Numbered from the stretch's first letter, positions 35,730-45,188 are shown. The stretch is 64,000 nucleotides of DNA from Pararhodobacter aggregans (GCF_003075525.1 NZ_QDDR01000012.1:1-64000), one strand, 5' to 3'. Notes: generated from the letters alone by a model not told the origin. Program-made: numbers and translations.

Positions 35730-36521
35730 TCACGCCCGCCGCCGGGGAATCGGCAGCGGGCGCCCGGTCTCGGGGTCGTCGAGGAGGCGCACCGGCAGGC
35801 CGAAGACGTCCTCGACCCGCGCGGCGGTCAGCACCTCGGCAGGCGTGCCCTCGGCCTTGAGCCGCCCCTCGTGCAGCAGGATCAACCGGTCGGCATAACG
35901 GGCGGCCAGCTGCAGGTCGTGCAGAACGGCAAGCACGGTGCGCCCCTGTCGGGTCATCGCGTGCAGCGTCTCCAGCACGTCGATCTGATGGGCGAGGTCC
36001 AGATAGGTCGTCGGCTCGTCCAGCAGCAGGGTCGGTGTCTCCTGCGCCAGGCTCATCGCGATCCATGCCCGCTGTCGCTGCCCGCCCGAGAGCGCGTCGA
36101 GCGGTGCCGCGGACAGGCCGGACATGCCGGTCGCCGCCAGCGCCCGGTCGCAGGCAGCGCGGTCGGCCGCGCTCCAGGCCGAAAGCGGGCCGCGGTGCGG
36201 GTGCCGCCCCAGCCGCACCAGGGCCGAGACCGTGATGCCCTCGGGCGCCAGCGGGGCCTGCGGCAGGAAGCCGACCCGCCGGGCAAGCGCCCGGGCGCCG
36301 ATATGGCGCAAGGGCCGACCGGCCAGAAGGACGGCGCCCGCGTCCGGGCGGATCTGCCCGGCCAAGGCGCGCAGCAGGGTCGATTTCCCGCAGCCGTTCG
36401 GGCCGAGGATGATGGTCAGCCGCCCGGGCTCGACGGAGAGCGAGACATCCTCGATCACCCGCCGCCTGCCGTAGCTCAGCACCAGATGGCGGGTCTGCAA
36501 GCCCTCGCTGTCATCCGTCAT
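35730..36521 (-). CDS. Ferric-siderophore ABC transporter ATPase (FecE/FepC-type)
   Basis: A 263-residue ATPase with Walker A GPNGCGKST at 40-48, signature ALSGGQRQRAWIAMSLAQ, Walker B LLLDEPTTYLD and the switch histidine in AVLHDL. The GQRQRAWIAM(S)LAQ wording is characteristic of ferric siderophore and vitamin B12 importers. It is the last gene of the minus-strand operon; its start overlaps the upstream permease by 11 bp. Confidence 0.94.
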   Translation of the reverse strand: MTDDSEGLQTRHLVLSYGRRRVIEDVSLSVEPGRLTIILGPNGCGKSTLLRALAGQIRPDAGAVLLAGRPLRHIGARALARRVGFLPQAPLAPEGITVSALVRLGRHPHRGPLSAWSAADRAACDRALAATGMSGLSAAPLDALSGGQRQRAWIAMSLAQETPTLLLDEPTTYLDLAHQIDVLETLHAMTRQGRTVLAVLHDLQLAARYADRLILLHEGRLKAEGTPAEVLTAARVEDVFGLPVRLLDDPETGRPLPIPRRRA

Positions 36522-37491
36522 GGCGACCTTTCCACATCAGCCAGGCAAAGAAGGGGGCGCCCATCAGCGCCGCCATGATCCCCGCGGGGATCGCGTTCGG
36601 GGCGATCACGTTCTGACCGGCCACATCGGCCAGCAGCAGCAGCAGTGCCCCGGCCAGCGCCGCCGCCGGGATCAGCGCCGCGTGGGTGGGGCCGGTGATC
36701 CGGCGGGCGAGATGCGGCGCCATCAGGCCGATGAAGCCGACTGGACCGGCCGCCGCGACGCTGGCGCCGCAAAGCAGCGCGCCGATCGCCACCATCGCCG
36801 CCCGCGCCGCCTGCACCCGCAGCCCCAGCCCCCGCGCCACGGCCTCGTCCATCGCCAGCAGGTCCAGCACCCGGGCAAGGATCCAGGTCAGCGCCAGCAG
36901 CGGCACCAGGGTCAGAGCCATGCCCAGGACCGCGCGCCAGCCGCTGCCGGTGAACGAACCCGAGAGCCAGAGCATCGCCCGCTGCACCGCCGTCACCTCG
37001 CCAAAGGCCGACAGGAAGCTGGTCACCGCCCCCATGAGCGCGCCGCAACCGAGGCCGATGAGGATCACCCGCTGCGGGCCGATGCCGCCGCGCCACGACA
37101 GAGCATAGATCGCGGTGGCAGCGGCCAGCGCGCCCAGAAGCGCCGCCGCCGGGACCAGCCTTGCGCTGGTGCCAGGCAGCCAGAGCATGATCGCCAACGC
37201 GGCCAGTGCGGCGCCGCCGTTGATGCCCAGCAGTCCCGGTTCGGCCAGCGGGTTGCGCATTACCGCCTGGGTGATGGTCCCGCCGACGCCCAGGGCCGCC
37301 CCTACCAGCGCGGCCAGCAGGGCCCGCGGCAGGCGCAGGGTGTGGATGATGAACACATGCTGGCCCGGCGCCTCGCTGGGGTGGAGAAGCGCCGCCATCA
37401 CCGCCCGTGGCGGAATCGGTTGCTCGCCCAGGGCGGTGGCGAGGAAGAGCGCGGCGCCAAGGCAGGCAAGGCCGGTCAGAAGGTGCTTCAT
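36511..37491 (-). CDS. Ferric-siderophore ABC transporter permease (FecCD family)
   Basis: A 326-residue membrane protein with about nine or ten helices and FecCD signatures GGTITQAVMRNPLAEPGLLGINGGA and AGPVGFIGLMAPHLARRI (the ATPase contact loop). It pairs with the permease at 37488 to form the inner-membrane channel. The ATG at 37491 overlaps the previous stop (ATGA). Confidence 0.93.
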   Translation of the reverse strand: MKHLLTGLACLGAALFLATALGEQPIPPRAVMAALLHPSEAPGQHVFIIHTLRLPRALLAALVGAALGVGGTITQAVMRNPLAEPGLLGINGGAALAALAIMLWLPGTSARLVPAAALLGALAAATAIYALSWRGGIGPQRVILIGLGCGALMGAVTSFLSAFGEVTAVQRAMLWLSGSFTGSGWRAVLGMALTLVPLLALTWILARVLDLLAMDEAVARGLGLRVQAARAAMVAIGALLCGASVAAAGPVGFIGLMAPHLARRITGPTHAALIPAAALAGALLLLLADVAGQNVIAPNAIPAGIMAALMGAPFFAWLMWKGRHDG

Positions 37492-38480
37492 CCCGGCGCC
37501 CCCTGCCGCCGGGCGAGCCACAGGAAAACCGGAGCGCCGATCAGGGCAAGGGTGACGCCGACGGGGACATCGGTCCCGGCCAGGGCGCGGGGCAGCGTGT
37601 CGGCGGCCAGCGTCAGCGCGGCCCCGCCCAGGGCGCAGAGCGGCAGCAGGGCGCGGAACCCGGCGCCGCTGGCCAGGCGCAGGGCATGGGGCACGATCAG
37701 GCCGAGGAAGGCGAGCGGCCCGGCCAGCGCCACCGCGCCGCCGGTCAGCAGCACGACGATGGCCGCCGCGATCAGCCGCCAGCGGGCCGGGTCGATGCCG
37801 AGGCCGCGGGCTGCGTCATCCTCGAGCCCCATGATCTCGAGCCCCGGCAGTGCCGCCAGCGCCGCCAGCAGTCCCGCAGCGATCCACGGCAGGACGCTGG
37901 CCAGTTCCTGCGGCTGGATGCCCGCCAGCGATCCGGCGGTCCAGAGCCGGGTGCCGTCGAGCGCCGCCAGGTTGAAGATCAACAGCGCCTGGGTCAACGA
38001 GACGAGGAAGCTGGCGACGATCACCCCCGCCAGCACCAGCCTGAGCGGCGTGGCCCCGCGCCGTCCGGCCGATCCCAGCGCCCAGACCAGGACCGAGGCG
38101 GCAGCCGCGCCCGCCATTGCGGCGGGGATCAGCGTTCCCCGGGGGGCGGTGCCGGTCAGCACGGCGGTAAGAACCATGGCGAAGGCGGCGCCGGCGTTGA
38201 TGCCCAGAAGCCCGGGCTCGGCCAACGGGTTGCGCAGGATCCGCTGCATGATCGCGCCCGAGCTGGCCAGCGCCGCCCCGACGGCCAGCGCGGCCATGAC
38301 CCGCGGCGCGCGCACGCTGGTGATGACCAGCGTCTCGCGGCTGGGCGTCTCGGCAATCAGCGCGGCCAAGACGCGGGCGGGCGACAGCGACAGGCTGCCA
38401 ACCCCCAGTGACCAGAGCGTCAGCAGCAGGCAGGCCGCCGCCAGTCCGGCAAGCCAGAGGGCCAGTCGCCGCGGGCTCAC
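37488..38480 (-). CDS. Ferric-siderophore ABC transporter permease (FecCD family)
   Basis: A 330-residue FecCD permease with SSGAIMQRILRNPLAEPGLLGINAG and AGPLAFLGLIVPHALRL. The start is GTG at 38480, chosen because it overlaps the binding-protein stop (GTGA) and gives a normal N-terminus, while the longer frame has non-family sequence. It is the heterodimer partner of the permease at 36511. Confidence 0.92.
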   Translation of the reverse strand: MSPRRLALWLAGLAAACLLLTLWSLGVGSLSLSPARVLAALIAETPSRETLVITSVRAPRVMAALAVGAALASSGAIMQRILRNPLAEPGLLGINAGAAFAMVLTAVLTGTAPRGTLIPAAMAGAAAASVLVWALGSAGRRGATPLRLVLAGVIVASFLVSLTQALLIFNLAALDGTRLWTAGSLAGIQPQELASVLPWIAAGLLAALAALPGLEIMGLEDDAARGLGIDPARWRLIAAAIVVLLTGGAVALAGPLAFLGLIVPHALRLASGAGFRALLPLCALGGAALTLAADTLPRALAGTDVPVGVTLALIGAPVFLWLARRQGAPG

Positions 38481-39412
38481 GGCGCGCCGATGATCAGCCG
38501 CTCGACGTCGTCGAGGACGCGATGCGCCGAGCCGATGCCGCTGAACTCCATCCAGACAGCCGACTGGATCGGATAGACCCGTCCGGCGGCGACCGCGGGC
38601 AGCAAGTGCCAGAGCGGATTGCCCGTGACCTCTTCCCAGCGCCCGTCGGTGGCCGAGGCATTGGTGCCGCCGATGATGTAGAGCAGGATCTCGCCGTCGA
38701 GCTGGCCGAGGTCCTCCCAATCCGGGCGCCGCATGCCCATCGGGTCCGGCCCCGTCTCGTAGGCCGGGCGGCGCACGCCCAGTTCATGGAGCAGCGCAAA
38801 GGGCGCATAGGCGTCGGGCTGGTCCAGATAGACCTGGAAATCCCATGACGTGATGCGCAGGATCGAGACCGGCGTATCGGGCACCCTTGCGGCGACCGCG
38901 GCCAGACGCGCTTCGAACGGGGCCATCAGCGCATCGAGCCGCGCCTCTGTCCCGGTCAGCCTGGCGACGGCACGGTAATAGGCCCGCCAGTCGGTCGGCA
39001 CGATCAGCGCGGTCGGCGCGATTTGCGACAGGACAGGCAGATAGGTCTCGGCCCGGAAGGCCGCGCCGAGGATGAGGTCGGGCCGGGCGGCGACCAGCGC
39101 CTCCAGACTGGGGTCCAGCAGCGAGCCGAGGTTCTGGACGCCGGCCTCCTCGGCCGCCTGGCGCAGGGCGGCGTCGCTCATCCCGGTCAGGGGTGCCGCG
39201 ACCACCGGCAGGCCCAGTTCAAGCGCCATGCCCAGCGAGACCGCGGGGTCGAGGACGGCAATGCGCTGGATCCGGTCGGGCAAGCACAGCGGGGCGGCCA
39301 GCACATCCGCCGCCTCGTAAAGGCGGCCGTCGCAGGCCAGCGCGGGGTGGGTCAGCAGCGCGAGGACGAGCGCCAGCAGGCGCAGGGCTCGGCGTTGGGT
39401 CACGGTGCGCAT
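38477..39412 (-). CDS. Periplasmic ferric-siderophore-binding protein (FecB-like)
   Basis: A 311-residue binding protein with a signal peptide (LRLLALVLALLTHPALA, cleaved near residue 26). The body has the class III binding-protein layout: RIQRIAVLDPAVSLGMALELGLPVVAA, then EALVAARPDLILG, and a long central helix. It hands siderophore from the TonB receptor to the permeases. The start lies 2 bp after the receptor stop, and the stop overlaps the permease start. Confidence 0.9.
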   Translation of the reverse strand: MRTVTQRRALRLLALVLALLTHPALACDGRLYEAADVLAAPLCLPDRIQRIAVLDPAVSLGMALELGLPVVAAPLTGMSDAALRQAAEEAGVQNLGSLLDPSLEALVAARPDLILGAAFRAETYLPVLSQIAPTALIVPTDWRAYYRAVARLTGTEARLDALMAPFEARLAAVAARVPDTPVSILRITSWDFQVYLDQPDAYAPFALLHELGVRRPAYETGPDPMGMRRPDWEDLGQLDGEILLYIIGGTNASATDGRWEEVTGNPLWHLLPAVAAGRVYPIQSAVWMEFSGIGSAHRVLDDVERLIIGAP

Positions 39413-39414
39413 CC

Positions 39415-41862
39415 TCAGAACCTGTAGTCCAGCCTCAGGCCCATCTCGCGGCGCGCGCCCAGTGTCGCCAGCACGCCCGGACCGGCCTCGTAGGTGAAAT
39501 ACTCGGTGTCGAAGAGATTGGTCGCATAGGCGGTCAGCGTCGGCCCGTCGCGGAAGGTGTAGCCGATCTCGGCATCGACGGTGGTGTAGCCGTCCAGGGT
39601 CATCGGAACCGGAACGCCCTGCTCCAGCCGGGACATCGAGGAGGAAGCGTGGTTGATCGCCCCCGCGGCATGCCAGCCGGAGCCGCCCTGCCAGCGGAAG
39701 CCCAGCGACAGGGTTCGTTCGGGGGCGTTGGGGAAGGGCAGGCCGGAGTAATCGATGCCCCAGGTGCCCAGGGCGAAATCGTCGAAGCGCGTGTGCAGCA
39801 GACCCAGCGAGCCGACCAGATCCAGGCTGTCGTTGACCGCCCAGGCCATTTCCAGCTCGGCGCCGTAGCTGGTCGAGCGCCCGGCGTTGACGATGATCGA
39901 GGTCGAGCGCGGCACCGGATGGGTCGGATCGGTCACCACTTCGACCTGCTGGTTGCGCCAATCCTGGTGGAACAGGCTGGCGCCGATCCGCAGCCGGTCA
40001 TCGAGCAGGCGTCCGCGCCAGGTGACTTCGATGTTATGGGCGGTCTCCTGGTCATAGGTGAACTGGAACCCGTCGGACGAGCGCACGCCGGAGCCACCCG
40101 GCCGGTAGCCCTGCTGATAGCCGAACGAGATCGTGTGGTTGGGCGAAACCTCGTATTGCAGCGCCAGCGACGGCAGGAATACCGCATCGGCATAGGAAGA
40201 GGTGGAGGTCGTCGTCGCCACGCCGTTGACCGCGTAATGCGACGTCTCCGATTGCCGGATCCAGTCGAAGCGTCCCCCGGCAATGATCGTCCAGGCCGGG
40301 GCGAAGCGGTAACCGATCTCGCCGAAGAGGGCGTAATTCTCCAGATCCATGGCGGTTTCGCTCTGGTCGAAGCTCAGCAGCATCGACTCGCGCCAGGATT
40401 CGTTGTGCAGCCGCGACGCATAGAGCCCCGCCACCCAGCGCAGATCGCCATCGTCGTAATTGAAGCGGAACTCCTGCGAGCCGGTGACATAGGTGAATTG
40501 CCCGTCCGTGTAGAGGAAGGCACCCGGCGTCCCAAGGTTGATCGAGCCGCGGTCGGTCACCGACCGCGACAGCCCGGTCATCGAGGTGAAGCGCAGCACA
40601 TCGGTGATGTCATGCGTGATCTCGACGCCGAAGTTGAACACCTCGCCTTCGCGCAATTCCTGAAAGGCGGGCAATTCGGTCAGGCCGAGGCCGCGGTAAT
40701 AATCGGGCAGAATCGCGCCCCAGATGTCGCCGCGCCGCGCGTCATAGCCGGGTGCCGTGCTGGACCAGCCGGGCCCGGCAATGTCGTTCGAGGTCGGGCT
40801 GTCGGTCGAGCGCGACAGCGTGACCAGCACCTCGGTGCCCTCATTGTCGAAGGGTTGCCACAGGATCTGGCCGCGAACGGTGCTGTAATCGCCGGTGACG
40901 AAATCGTCGTAGCGCGCCAGGTGCTGATACGAGCTGAAGTCGAGGTCGCTCTGGACCTCGGAATATTCGGCGCTGATGCGGTAGGCGAGGCTCTCGCTCA
41001 GCCGGTTGCCGAAGGCGACGCCGATCTGGCGGCGTCCGTTCGTGCCCACCGTCACCTGCACGGCGCCCGAGCGAGTGAAATCGGGCCGCACGCTGCGCAT
41101 GTAGAGCGCGCCGGCCAGCGCCGCGCGGCCCGACATGGTGGATTGCGGTCCGCGGTAGACTTCCACCTGCTCGACATCGAACATCCCGCGCTGGCCCAGC
41201 CGCGTCCCTTCGGTGGTCTGTTGCACCCCGTCGAGGTAGAACGAGGCCAGTGGCGCCCCGGCAGCGCCCGGCACGAACCCCTCGGAATTGACGCCGCGGA
41301 TGACGAAGCCCGAGGTTGTCCAGTCCCCTGCCTGCACATTGGCCATGCGGGCGAAGCTCTGGGTCCGGGTCTGCACCGCCGGGGCGTCGACCGGCTGGCC
41401 CGAGACGATCGCGACGCTGGCGCGGCTGTCTTCCAGTGTCGCCGCGCTGCGGTCGCCGTAGATCACCACCGAGCCCAGGTAAAGGCCGCCGGTCGCCGCC
41501 GCGATCTCCTCGCCGAGGGGCGCTGTGACCACGATGACGTTGTCGGGGCCGATCTGATAGCTGAGCCCGGTTCCGGCCAGAACCGCGGCCAGCGCGGCTT
41601 CGACCGATGCCATGCCCGAGAAGCCCGCGGTCATGCGGCCCGCCGTCGCCGTCGGGGCGAAGGAAAGCTGCACACCCGCCTGGCGCCCGAGCGAGGTCAG
41701 CGCCGGGCCCAGGGGGCCCGCAGGGATCTGGATGCTGCGGGCCAGGCTCTGCGCCTGGGCGATGCCGGGCAGCGCCCACAGGGGCACCAGCGCCGTGCTG
41801 CCAAGGCCGAGGGCCACGAGGGCGGCCCTCGCCGAGGGCGCAGGGAAGGGGATAAGGCTCAT
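39415..41862 (-). CDS. TonB-dependent siderophore receptor with N-terminal STN signalling domain
   Basis: An 815-residue outer-membrane receptor. It has a signal peptide ending near AQAQ (residue 38), an STN/secretin-like signalling domain (IQIPAGPLGPALTSLGRQAG, about 43-115), a plug domain (FVIRGVNSEGF, QVEVYRGPQSTMSGR), and a barrel ending in aromatic YRF. The STN domain allows signalling to FecR/FecI, whose genes lie directly upstream, so the locus should sense its own siderophore. The siderophore is unknown. The ATG at 41862 gives the normal signal sequence. Confidence 0.94.
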   Translation of the reverse strand: MSLIPFPAPSARAALVALGLGSTALVPLWALPGIAQAQSLARSIQIPAGPLGPALTSLGRQAGVQLSFAPTATAGRMTAGFSGMASVEAALAAVLAGTGLSYQIGPDNVIVVTAPLGEEIAAATGGLYLGSVVIYGDRSAATLEDSRASVAIVSGQPVDAPAVQTRTQSFARMANVQAGDWTTSGFVIRGVNSEGFVPGAAGAPLASFYLDGVQQTTEGTRLGQRGMFDVEQVEVYRGPQSTMSGRAALAGALYMRSVRPDFTRSGAVQVTVGTNGRRQIGVAFGNRLSESLAYRISAEYSEVQSDLDFSSYQHLARYDDFVTGDYSTVRGQILWQPFDNEGTEVLVTLSRSTDSPTSNDIAGPGWSSTAPGYDARRGDIWGAILPDYYRGLGLTELPAFQELREGEVFNFGVEITHDITDVLRFTSMTGLSRSVTDRGSINLGTPGAFLYTDGQFTYVTGSQEFRFNYDDGDLRWVAGLYASRLHNESWRESMLLSFDQSETAMDLENYALFGEIGYRFAPAWTIIAGGRFDWIRQSETSHYAVNGVATTTSTSSYADAVFLPSLALQYEVSPNHTISFGYQQGYRPGGSGVRSSDGFQFTYDQETAHNIEVTWRGRLLDDRLRIGASLFHQDWRNQQVEVVTDPTHPVPRSTSIIVNAGRSTSYGAELEMAWAVNDSLDLVGSLGLLHTRFDDFALGTWGIDYSGLPFPNAPERTLSLGFRWQGGSGWHAAGAINHASSSMSRLEQGVPVPMTLDGYTTVDAEIGYTFRDGPTLTAYATNLFDTEYFTYEAGPGVLATLGARREMGLRLDYRF

Positions 41863-41994
41863 GATCGCGTGTCTCCGATGTCCGGTCTGGAGGATGGCTG
41901 CGGCCTTCTGGCCGTCTTCTGCGCGCACGCTTGGCTGTCCCTGAGAGGCATACGAATGGGCGACGCGGATTTTCACCCGCCGGGCGATCTTTTT

Positions 41995-42936
41995 TCAGAA
42001 GCGGGTGACGAGCGTCAGAAAGGGGGCGATTTCGCGCACCTGGCCCCCGTGCGGCAGGACCGCCGCGCTGACCGCCGATAGCGGGCGGGAAAGGTCGAAG
42101 ACGCCGCCGACCCGCGCCGATCCCAGCCAGGGGTCGGCCAGGATCACCTGCCCCGGGATCCAGCGCGCGATCTCCGAGACGACGGCCGCCACCGCCTCGT
42201 CATCCACCACCAGGCGTCGCTCGCGCCAGGCGATGCCGTCTCCTGCCCCCAGCGCACCGCGGCGCAGCTCGATGCCGTCCCCGCCGTCGCGCAACAGATC
42301 CCCGGCGCCCAGCATCCGGCGGCCAGGGTCCTGCGGCGTCTCGACCCGGCCCGCCTCGACCGTCAGCCGCGCGACACCGCCCGAGAGGCTGCATCCCAGA
42401 ACAGCCGGGCCGCGGGCGGTCACGTCGAGGGTCCCGGCCCTGAGGCGGAACGGCGCCTCGTCGCGGCCGGTCACGGTGCAGATGGCCATCCCGTCCAGCA
42501 GCCGGATCCCCGGCAGTCCCGGATGGTCGTCGATGGCCACGGCGCTTTTCGGGCCGAGGGTCAGGCCGGCCCCCTGCGGCAGGGTGAAATCGGCGATCTG
42601 CCCGGTGCCGGTGCGGTGATCGGCCCGCGCCATCCGCACCAGACCGGGCCCCAGCCCGGCGACGGCCGCCCCGCCAAGCGTCAGCCCCCCGAGCAGGAAC
42701 CCCCGGCGCGAGGTTCCGCCGCGCCGGGCGTTGAGGGCGCGGCCCGACATGCCGTGAATCTCTGCCGCCTCGCGCCATGCCAGCTCATGCAGCGGGTCGG
42801 CCTGGCGCCAGGCCGACAACGCCGCCAGCAGATCAGGGTCCAGCGGATCGGCCTGCAGGCGGATGACAAAGCCGATGGCCTGGTCGAAGGCGCGGTCGGC
42901 AGGGTCGCTGCGGTCGGTGGGTGCAGGCATCGTCAT
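41995..42936 (-). CDS. FecR-family anti-sigma/sigma regulator
   Basis: A 313-residue inner-membrane regulator. The N-terminal DUF4880 segment has the usual A-x-x-W-R-x-x-x-P-x-H-x-x-A-W pattern (LSAWRQADPLHELAWREA). One membrane helix follows at about 75-95, then a periplasmic FecR domain. It receives the signal from the receptor's STN domain and controls the sigma factor encoded immediately upstream (ATGA overlap). The receptor gene follows after 132 bp, which should hold the sigma-dependent promoter. Confidence 0.9.
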   Translation of the reverse strand: MTMPAPTDRSDPADRAFDQAIGFVIRLQADPLDPDLLAALSAWRQADPLHELAWREAAEIHGMSGRALNARRGGTSRRGFLLGGLTLGGAAVAGLGPGLVRMARADHRTGTGQIADFTLPQGAGLTLGPKSAVAIDDHPGLPGIRLLDGMAICTVTGRDEAPFRLRAGTLDVTARGPAVLGCSLSGGVARLTVEAGRVETPQDPGRRMLGAGDLLRDGGDGIELRRGALGAGDGIAWRERRLVVDDEAVAAVVSEIARWIPGQVILADPWLGSARVGGVFDLSRPLSAVSAAVLPHGGQVREIAPFLTLVTRF

Positions 42937-43436
42937 CCCTCGTGCAGGCAGGCGCGCAGATGGCGGTAGGCCTCGTGGATCAACCCCCAGGCCCGGCTGG
43001 TCGATATCCCCATCTCTGCCGCCACCTCGGCCATCGTCGCCCCCTGCAGCCGGTGCAGCGCAAAGGCGTGCCGGGTCCGTTCGGGCATCTCGGCCAGCGC
43101 GGCGGCGATGCGGTCCAGTCGCTCCTGCTGATAGAGCGCGGCCTCGGGATCGGGTGCCGTGTCCGGCAGTTGCCCGAGGTCGGTCAGGTCGAGCCCGATC
43201 ACCGGCAGACGCCCTTCGCGCCGCACCCGGTCGATCAGCAGGTTGCGGGCGATGCGGAACAGATAGCCGCGCGGGTTGTCGCGCCCCTCGGCCCGGCGCG
43301 GCGGGGCGCTGAGAACGCGCAGGAACGCGTCCTGCATCAGGTCCTCGGCAAGGTCGCGGCTGGCGCCGCGCAGGCGCAGCGCGCCGGTGATCTCGCGCGC
43401 ATGCAGCCGGAAGAGGCGGTTGAGATCCCAGTTCAT
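42933..43436 (-). CDS. ECF sigma factor, FecI-type
   Basis: A 167-residue ECF sigma factor with region 2 (DLAEDLMQDAFLRVL, YLFRIARNLLIDRVRRE) and region 4 (LAEMPERTRHAFALHRLQGATMAEVAAEMGIS). FecI-type factors direct RNA polymerase to the receptor and uptake genes when the siderophore is bound outside. It starts the seven-gene minus-strand iron operon and is coupled to FecR. A Fur box would be expected upstream; I could not identify one with confidence. Confidence 0.93.
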   Translation of the reverse strand: MNWDLNRLFRLHAREITGALRLRGASRDLAEDLMQDAFLRVLSAPPRRAEGRDNPRGYLFRIARNLLIDRVRREGRLPVIGLDLTDLGQLPDTAPDPEAALYQQERLDRIAAALAEMPERTRHAFALHRLQGATMAEVAAEMGISTSRAWGLIHEAYRHLRACLHEG

Positions 43437-43739
43437 GTCCTGGCTCCCGTTTCCCGGCGACGCCCCATTCCGCGGCGATGACGCGACAGCCAGGGATCAG
43501 GCGCGGAGGGCAAGGCGAAGGCTGCGAGCACCGGATCAGACCCGGGCCAGCGGGATCGGCGCGGCAAGCGGGGCGCCACCTGTGGGGATGTCCGCTGCGG
43601 ACACGTTCATCGAGGAAAGAAGCATCGGGGCAAATCCGGCAACGGGGTGTGTGTCGCTGGTTTCCACTGGCTAACCCGAGTCATAGGCCGGAGCCGCCCG
43701 AGGTCAATCCGGAAATCCGCCCGTGCGCGCCTTGCAGCA

Positions 43740-44078
43740 GCAGAATGGACGGGTTCCACGCAGAACGGCGCACGACGGCCGCGCATCTGGCGCCTGAGCG
43801 GGCAAGGCCGGGATCGCGGCCGCCGCGCGGTCCGGTCGGTGGGCATCTGCCATCCCTTCAGCGCTCTGACCGGCGCGGACGGTCGCTTCCTCGGCCCCGA
43901 TGCGCTGCGTGATCACTTCGGTCCGGTCAGTGCCCGCCCCGTCGTCACCTGCGGATCGGGCATGACGGCCTGTGTTCTTGCCTTGGGGCTCGAGCGGATA
44001 GGCCTCGAGGCGGCGCTTTATGATGGCTCCTGGGCTGAATGGGGAAAGGGCGCCCTCGGGCCGATCCACAGGGGCTGA
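43740..44078 (+). pseudogene. Rhodanese/3-mercaptopyruvate sulfurtransferase C-terminal remnant
   Basis: The plus-strand frame from about 43852 to 44078 encodes FSALTGADGRFLGPDAL and VVTCGSGMTACVLALGLERIG followed by YDGSWAEWG. This is the C-terminal domain of an SseA-type sulfurtransferase, including the active-site loop CGSGMTA. Upstream residues resembling the rest of that domain (ERARPGSR, GGHLPS) are in another frame, and the N-terminal domain is missing. It is a broken gene of about 110 residues. The 43437-43740 stretch before it has no recognisable gene. Confidence 0.6.
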
Positions 44079-44129
44079 AACCCGGGTCGAGTTGGCGCGA
44101 CCCGGGATACGTCGGCTTGGGTGCGCGGT

Positions 44130-45089
44130 CTAGATGGCCGGGTCGAAACGGAACCGGCCGCCGCGTCGAGACAGGTATCCGACCCCGGGAAACGGCAAAT
44201 GCATCCCGGCCACGAGGATCATGTCGGTGGCGGTTTCGTCGAAGATCCGCCGGCGCGAGGCGATGGACGATGCGGCGTCGGCGTCAAAGGTGCTGGCCCA
44301 TTCGGGATGGTCGAACTGCACCTGCGGAGAAACCACGCAATCGCCCCAGATGACCATCTGATCGCTCCCCGCAGAGAGGCGATACCCGGTATGCCCGATC
44401 GAATGGCCGGGCAACGAGATCGGCGACAATCCGGGCAGAACCTCGTCCCTTGCGCCGAACACCCGTACCTTCCCGGCATAGGCGGCCGCAGCCGCGCGGG
44501 CACCGGTGAAAGAGAACCTGAACCCGTCGGAGGCGTTGGCGTAGATCGCCTCGTTCGTCCAGAAATCCCATTCGGCGGCGGGCACGATCAATTCGGCATT
44601 GGTGAAGACGGCCGAACCTGTCGCGCTGGTCAGGCCGCCGGTGTGGTCGTTGTGCATATGGGTGAGCACGACCTTGTCGATGTGGTCGGCCGAGACGCCG
44701 ATTGCCGCCAGCTGGTCGGGCAGCCTGCCCAGTGTCGGACCGTAAAGATCCCGGGTGCCGGTGTCGATCAGCAGCTTTTGCGTGCCGATTTCAAGCAGAT
44801 AGGCATTGACGTCAAGGTTGATCTTGCCTTGGGGCTGATGGGTCTGCTCCATCAGCATGGCGAACGCCTCGGGCTCTGCCGTGTCAAAGATCGCGGCATC
44901 GACCTGGACAATGCCGTCAAACAGCGCCGTGCACCGGATGTCACCGATCATCCAGGTCTTGCTGTCGTTCATGACCATTGTCCGGCCCGGGGATTGGGCA
45001 AACCCCATGCTCGGGACGCCGCTGGCCAGCGCCGTGCCGGACAGGGCGGCACCCGATCCCTGAAGAAAGGCGCGTCGATTGAAGGTCAT
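44130..45089 (-). CDS. Exported metallo-beta-lactamase-fold hydrolase (Tat signal)
   Basis: A 319-residue MBL-fold enzyme with a twin-arginine signal (FNRRAFLQGSGAALSGTALA) and metal site H144-x-H146-x-D148-H149 (LTHMHNDHTGG), followed by LPGHSIGHTGYRL and IWGDCV. Being exported, it may hydrolyse a lactone or ester in the periplasm before uptake. The ATG at 45089 is chosen to start the Tat signal. A LysR gene is divergent upstream. It resembles the cytoplasmic proteins at 30925 and 55050. Confidence 0.9.
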   Translation of the reverse strand: MTFNRRAFLQGSGAALSGTALASGVPSMGFAQSPGRTMVMNDSKTWMIGDIRCTALFDGIVQVDAAIFDTAEPEAFAMLMEQTHQPQGKINLDVNAYLLEIGTQKLLIDTGTRDLYGPTLGRLPDQLAAIGVSADHIDKVVLTHMHNDHTGGLTSATGSAVFTNAELIVPAAEWDFWTNEAIYANASDGFRFSFTGARAAAAAYAGKVRVFGARDEVLPGLSPISLPGHSIGHTGYRLSAGSDQMVIWGDCVVSPQVQFDHPEWASTFDADAASSIASRRRIFDETATDMILVAGMHLPFPGVGYLSRRGGRFRFDPAI

Positions 45090-45172
45090 CGAGAAAATCT
45101 CCCCTATCGTGAGTTCGTTTCCCGTATGCGCCACTCAGAACCTGCAATAAAGTTTGTAAATATCGGATTTAA

Positions 45173-45188
45173 GCTGCATAATTGCAGC
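45173..45188. promoter_or_regulatory. Palindrome abutting the LysR start codon
   Basis: GCTGCA-TAAT-TGCAGC, a 6-bp inverted repeat with 4-bp centre ending one base before the ATG at 45189, in the divergent region between the MBL gene and the LysR gene. A related CTGCAATAA lies about 30 bp upstream. Probable LysR binding site, inferred from position. Confidence 0.45.

Noticed and set aside
35717-35742. GCGGCGG/CCGCCGC hairpin between the SIP gene and uptake ATPase gene
   Set aside because: It overlaps the ATPase stop region, has a 12-nt loop and no T tract; in DNA this GC-rich such a short repeat is expected.
43589-43603. TGTCCGC-T-GCGGACA palindrome resembling parS
   Set aside because: It does not fit GTT-N4-GC-N4-AAC, having an odd-length centre and lacking the GTT/AAC ends, and is 30 kb from repABC.
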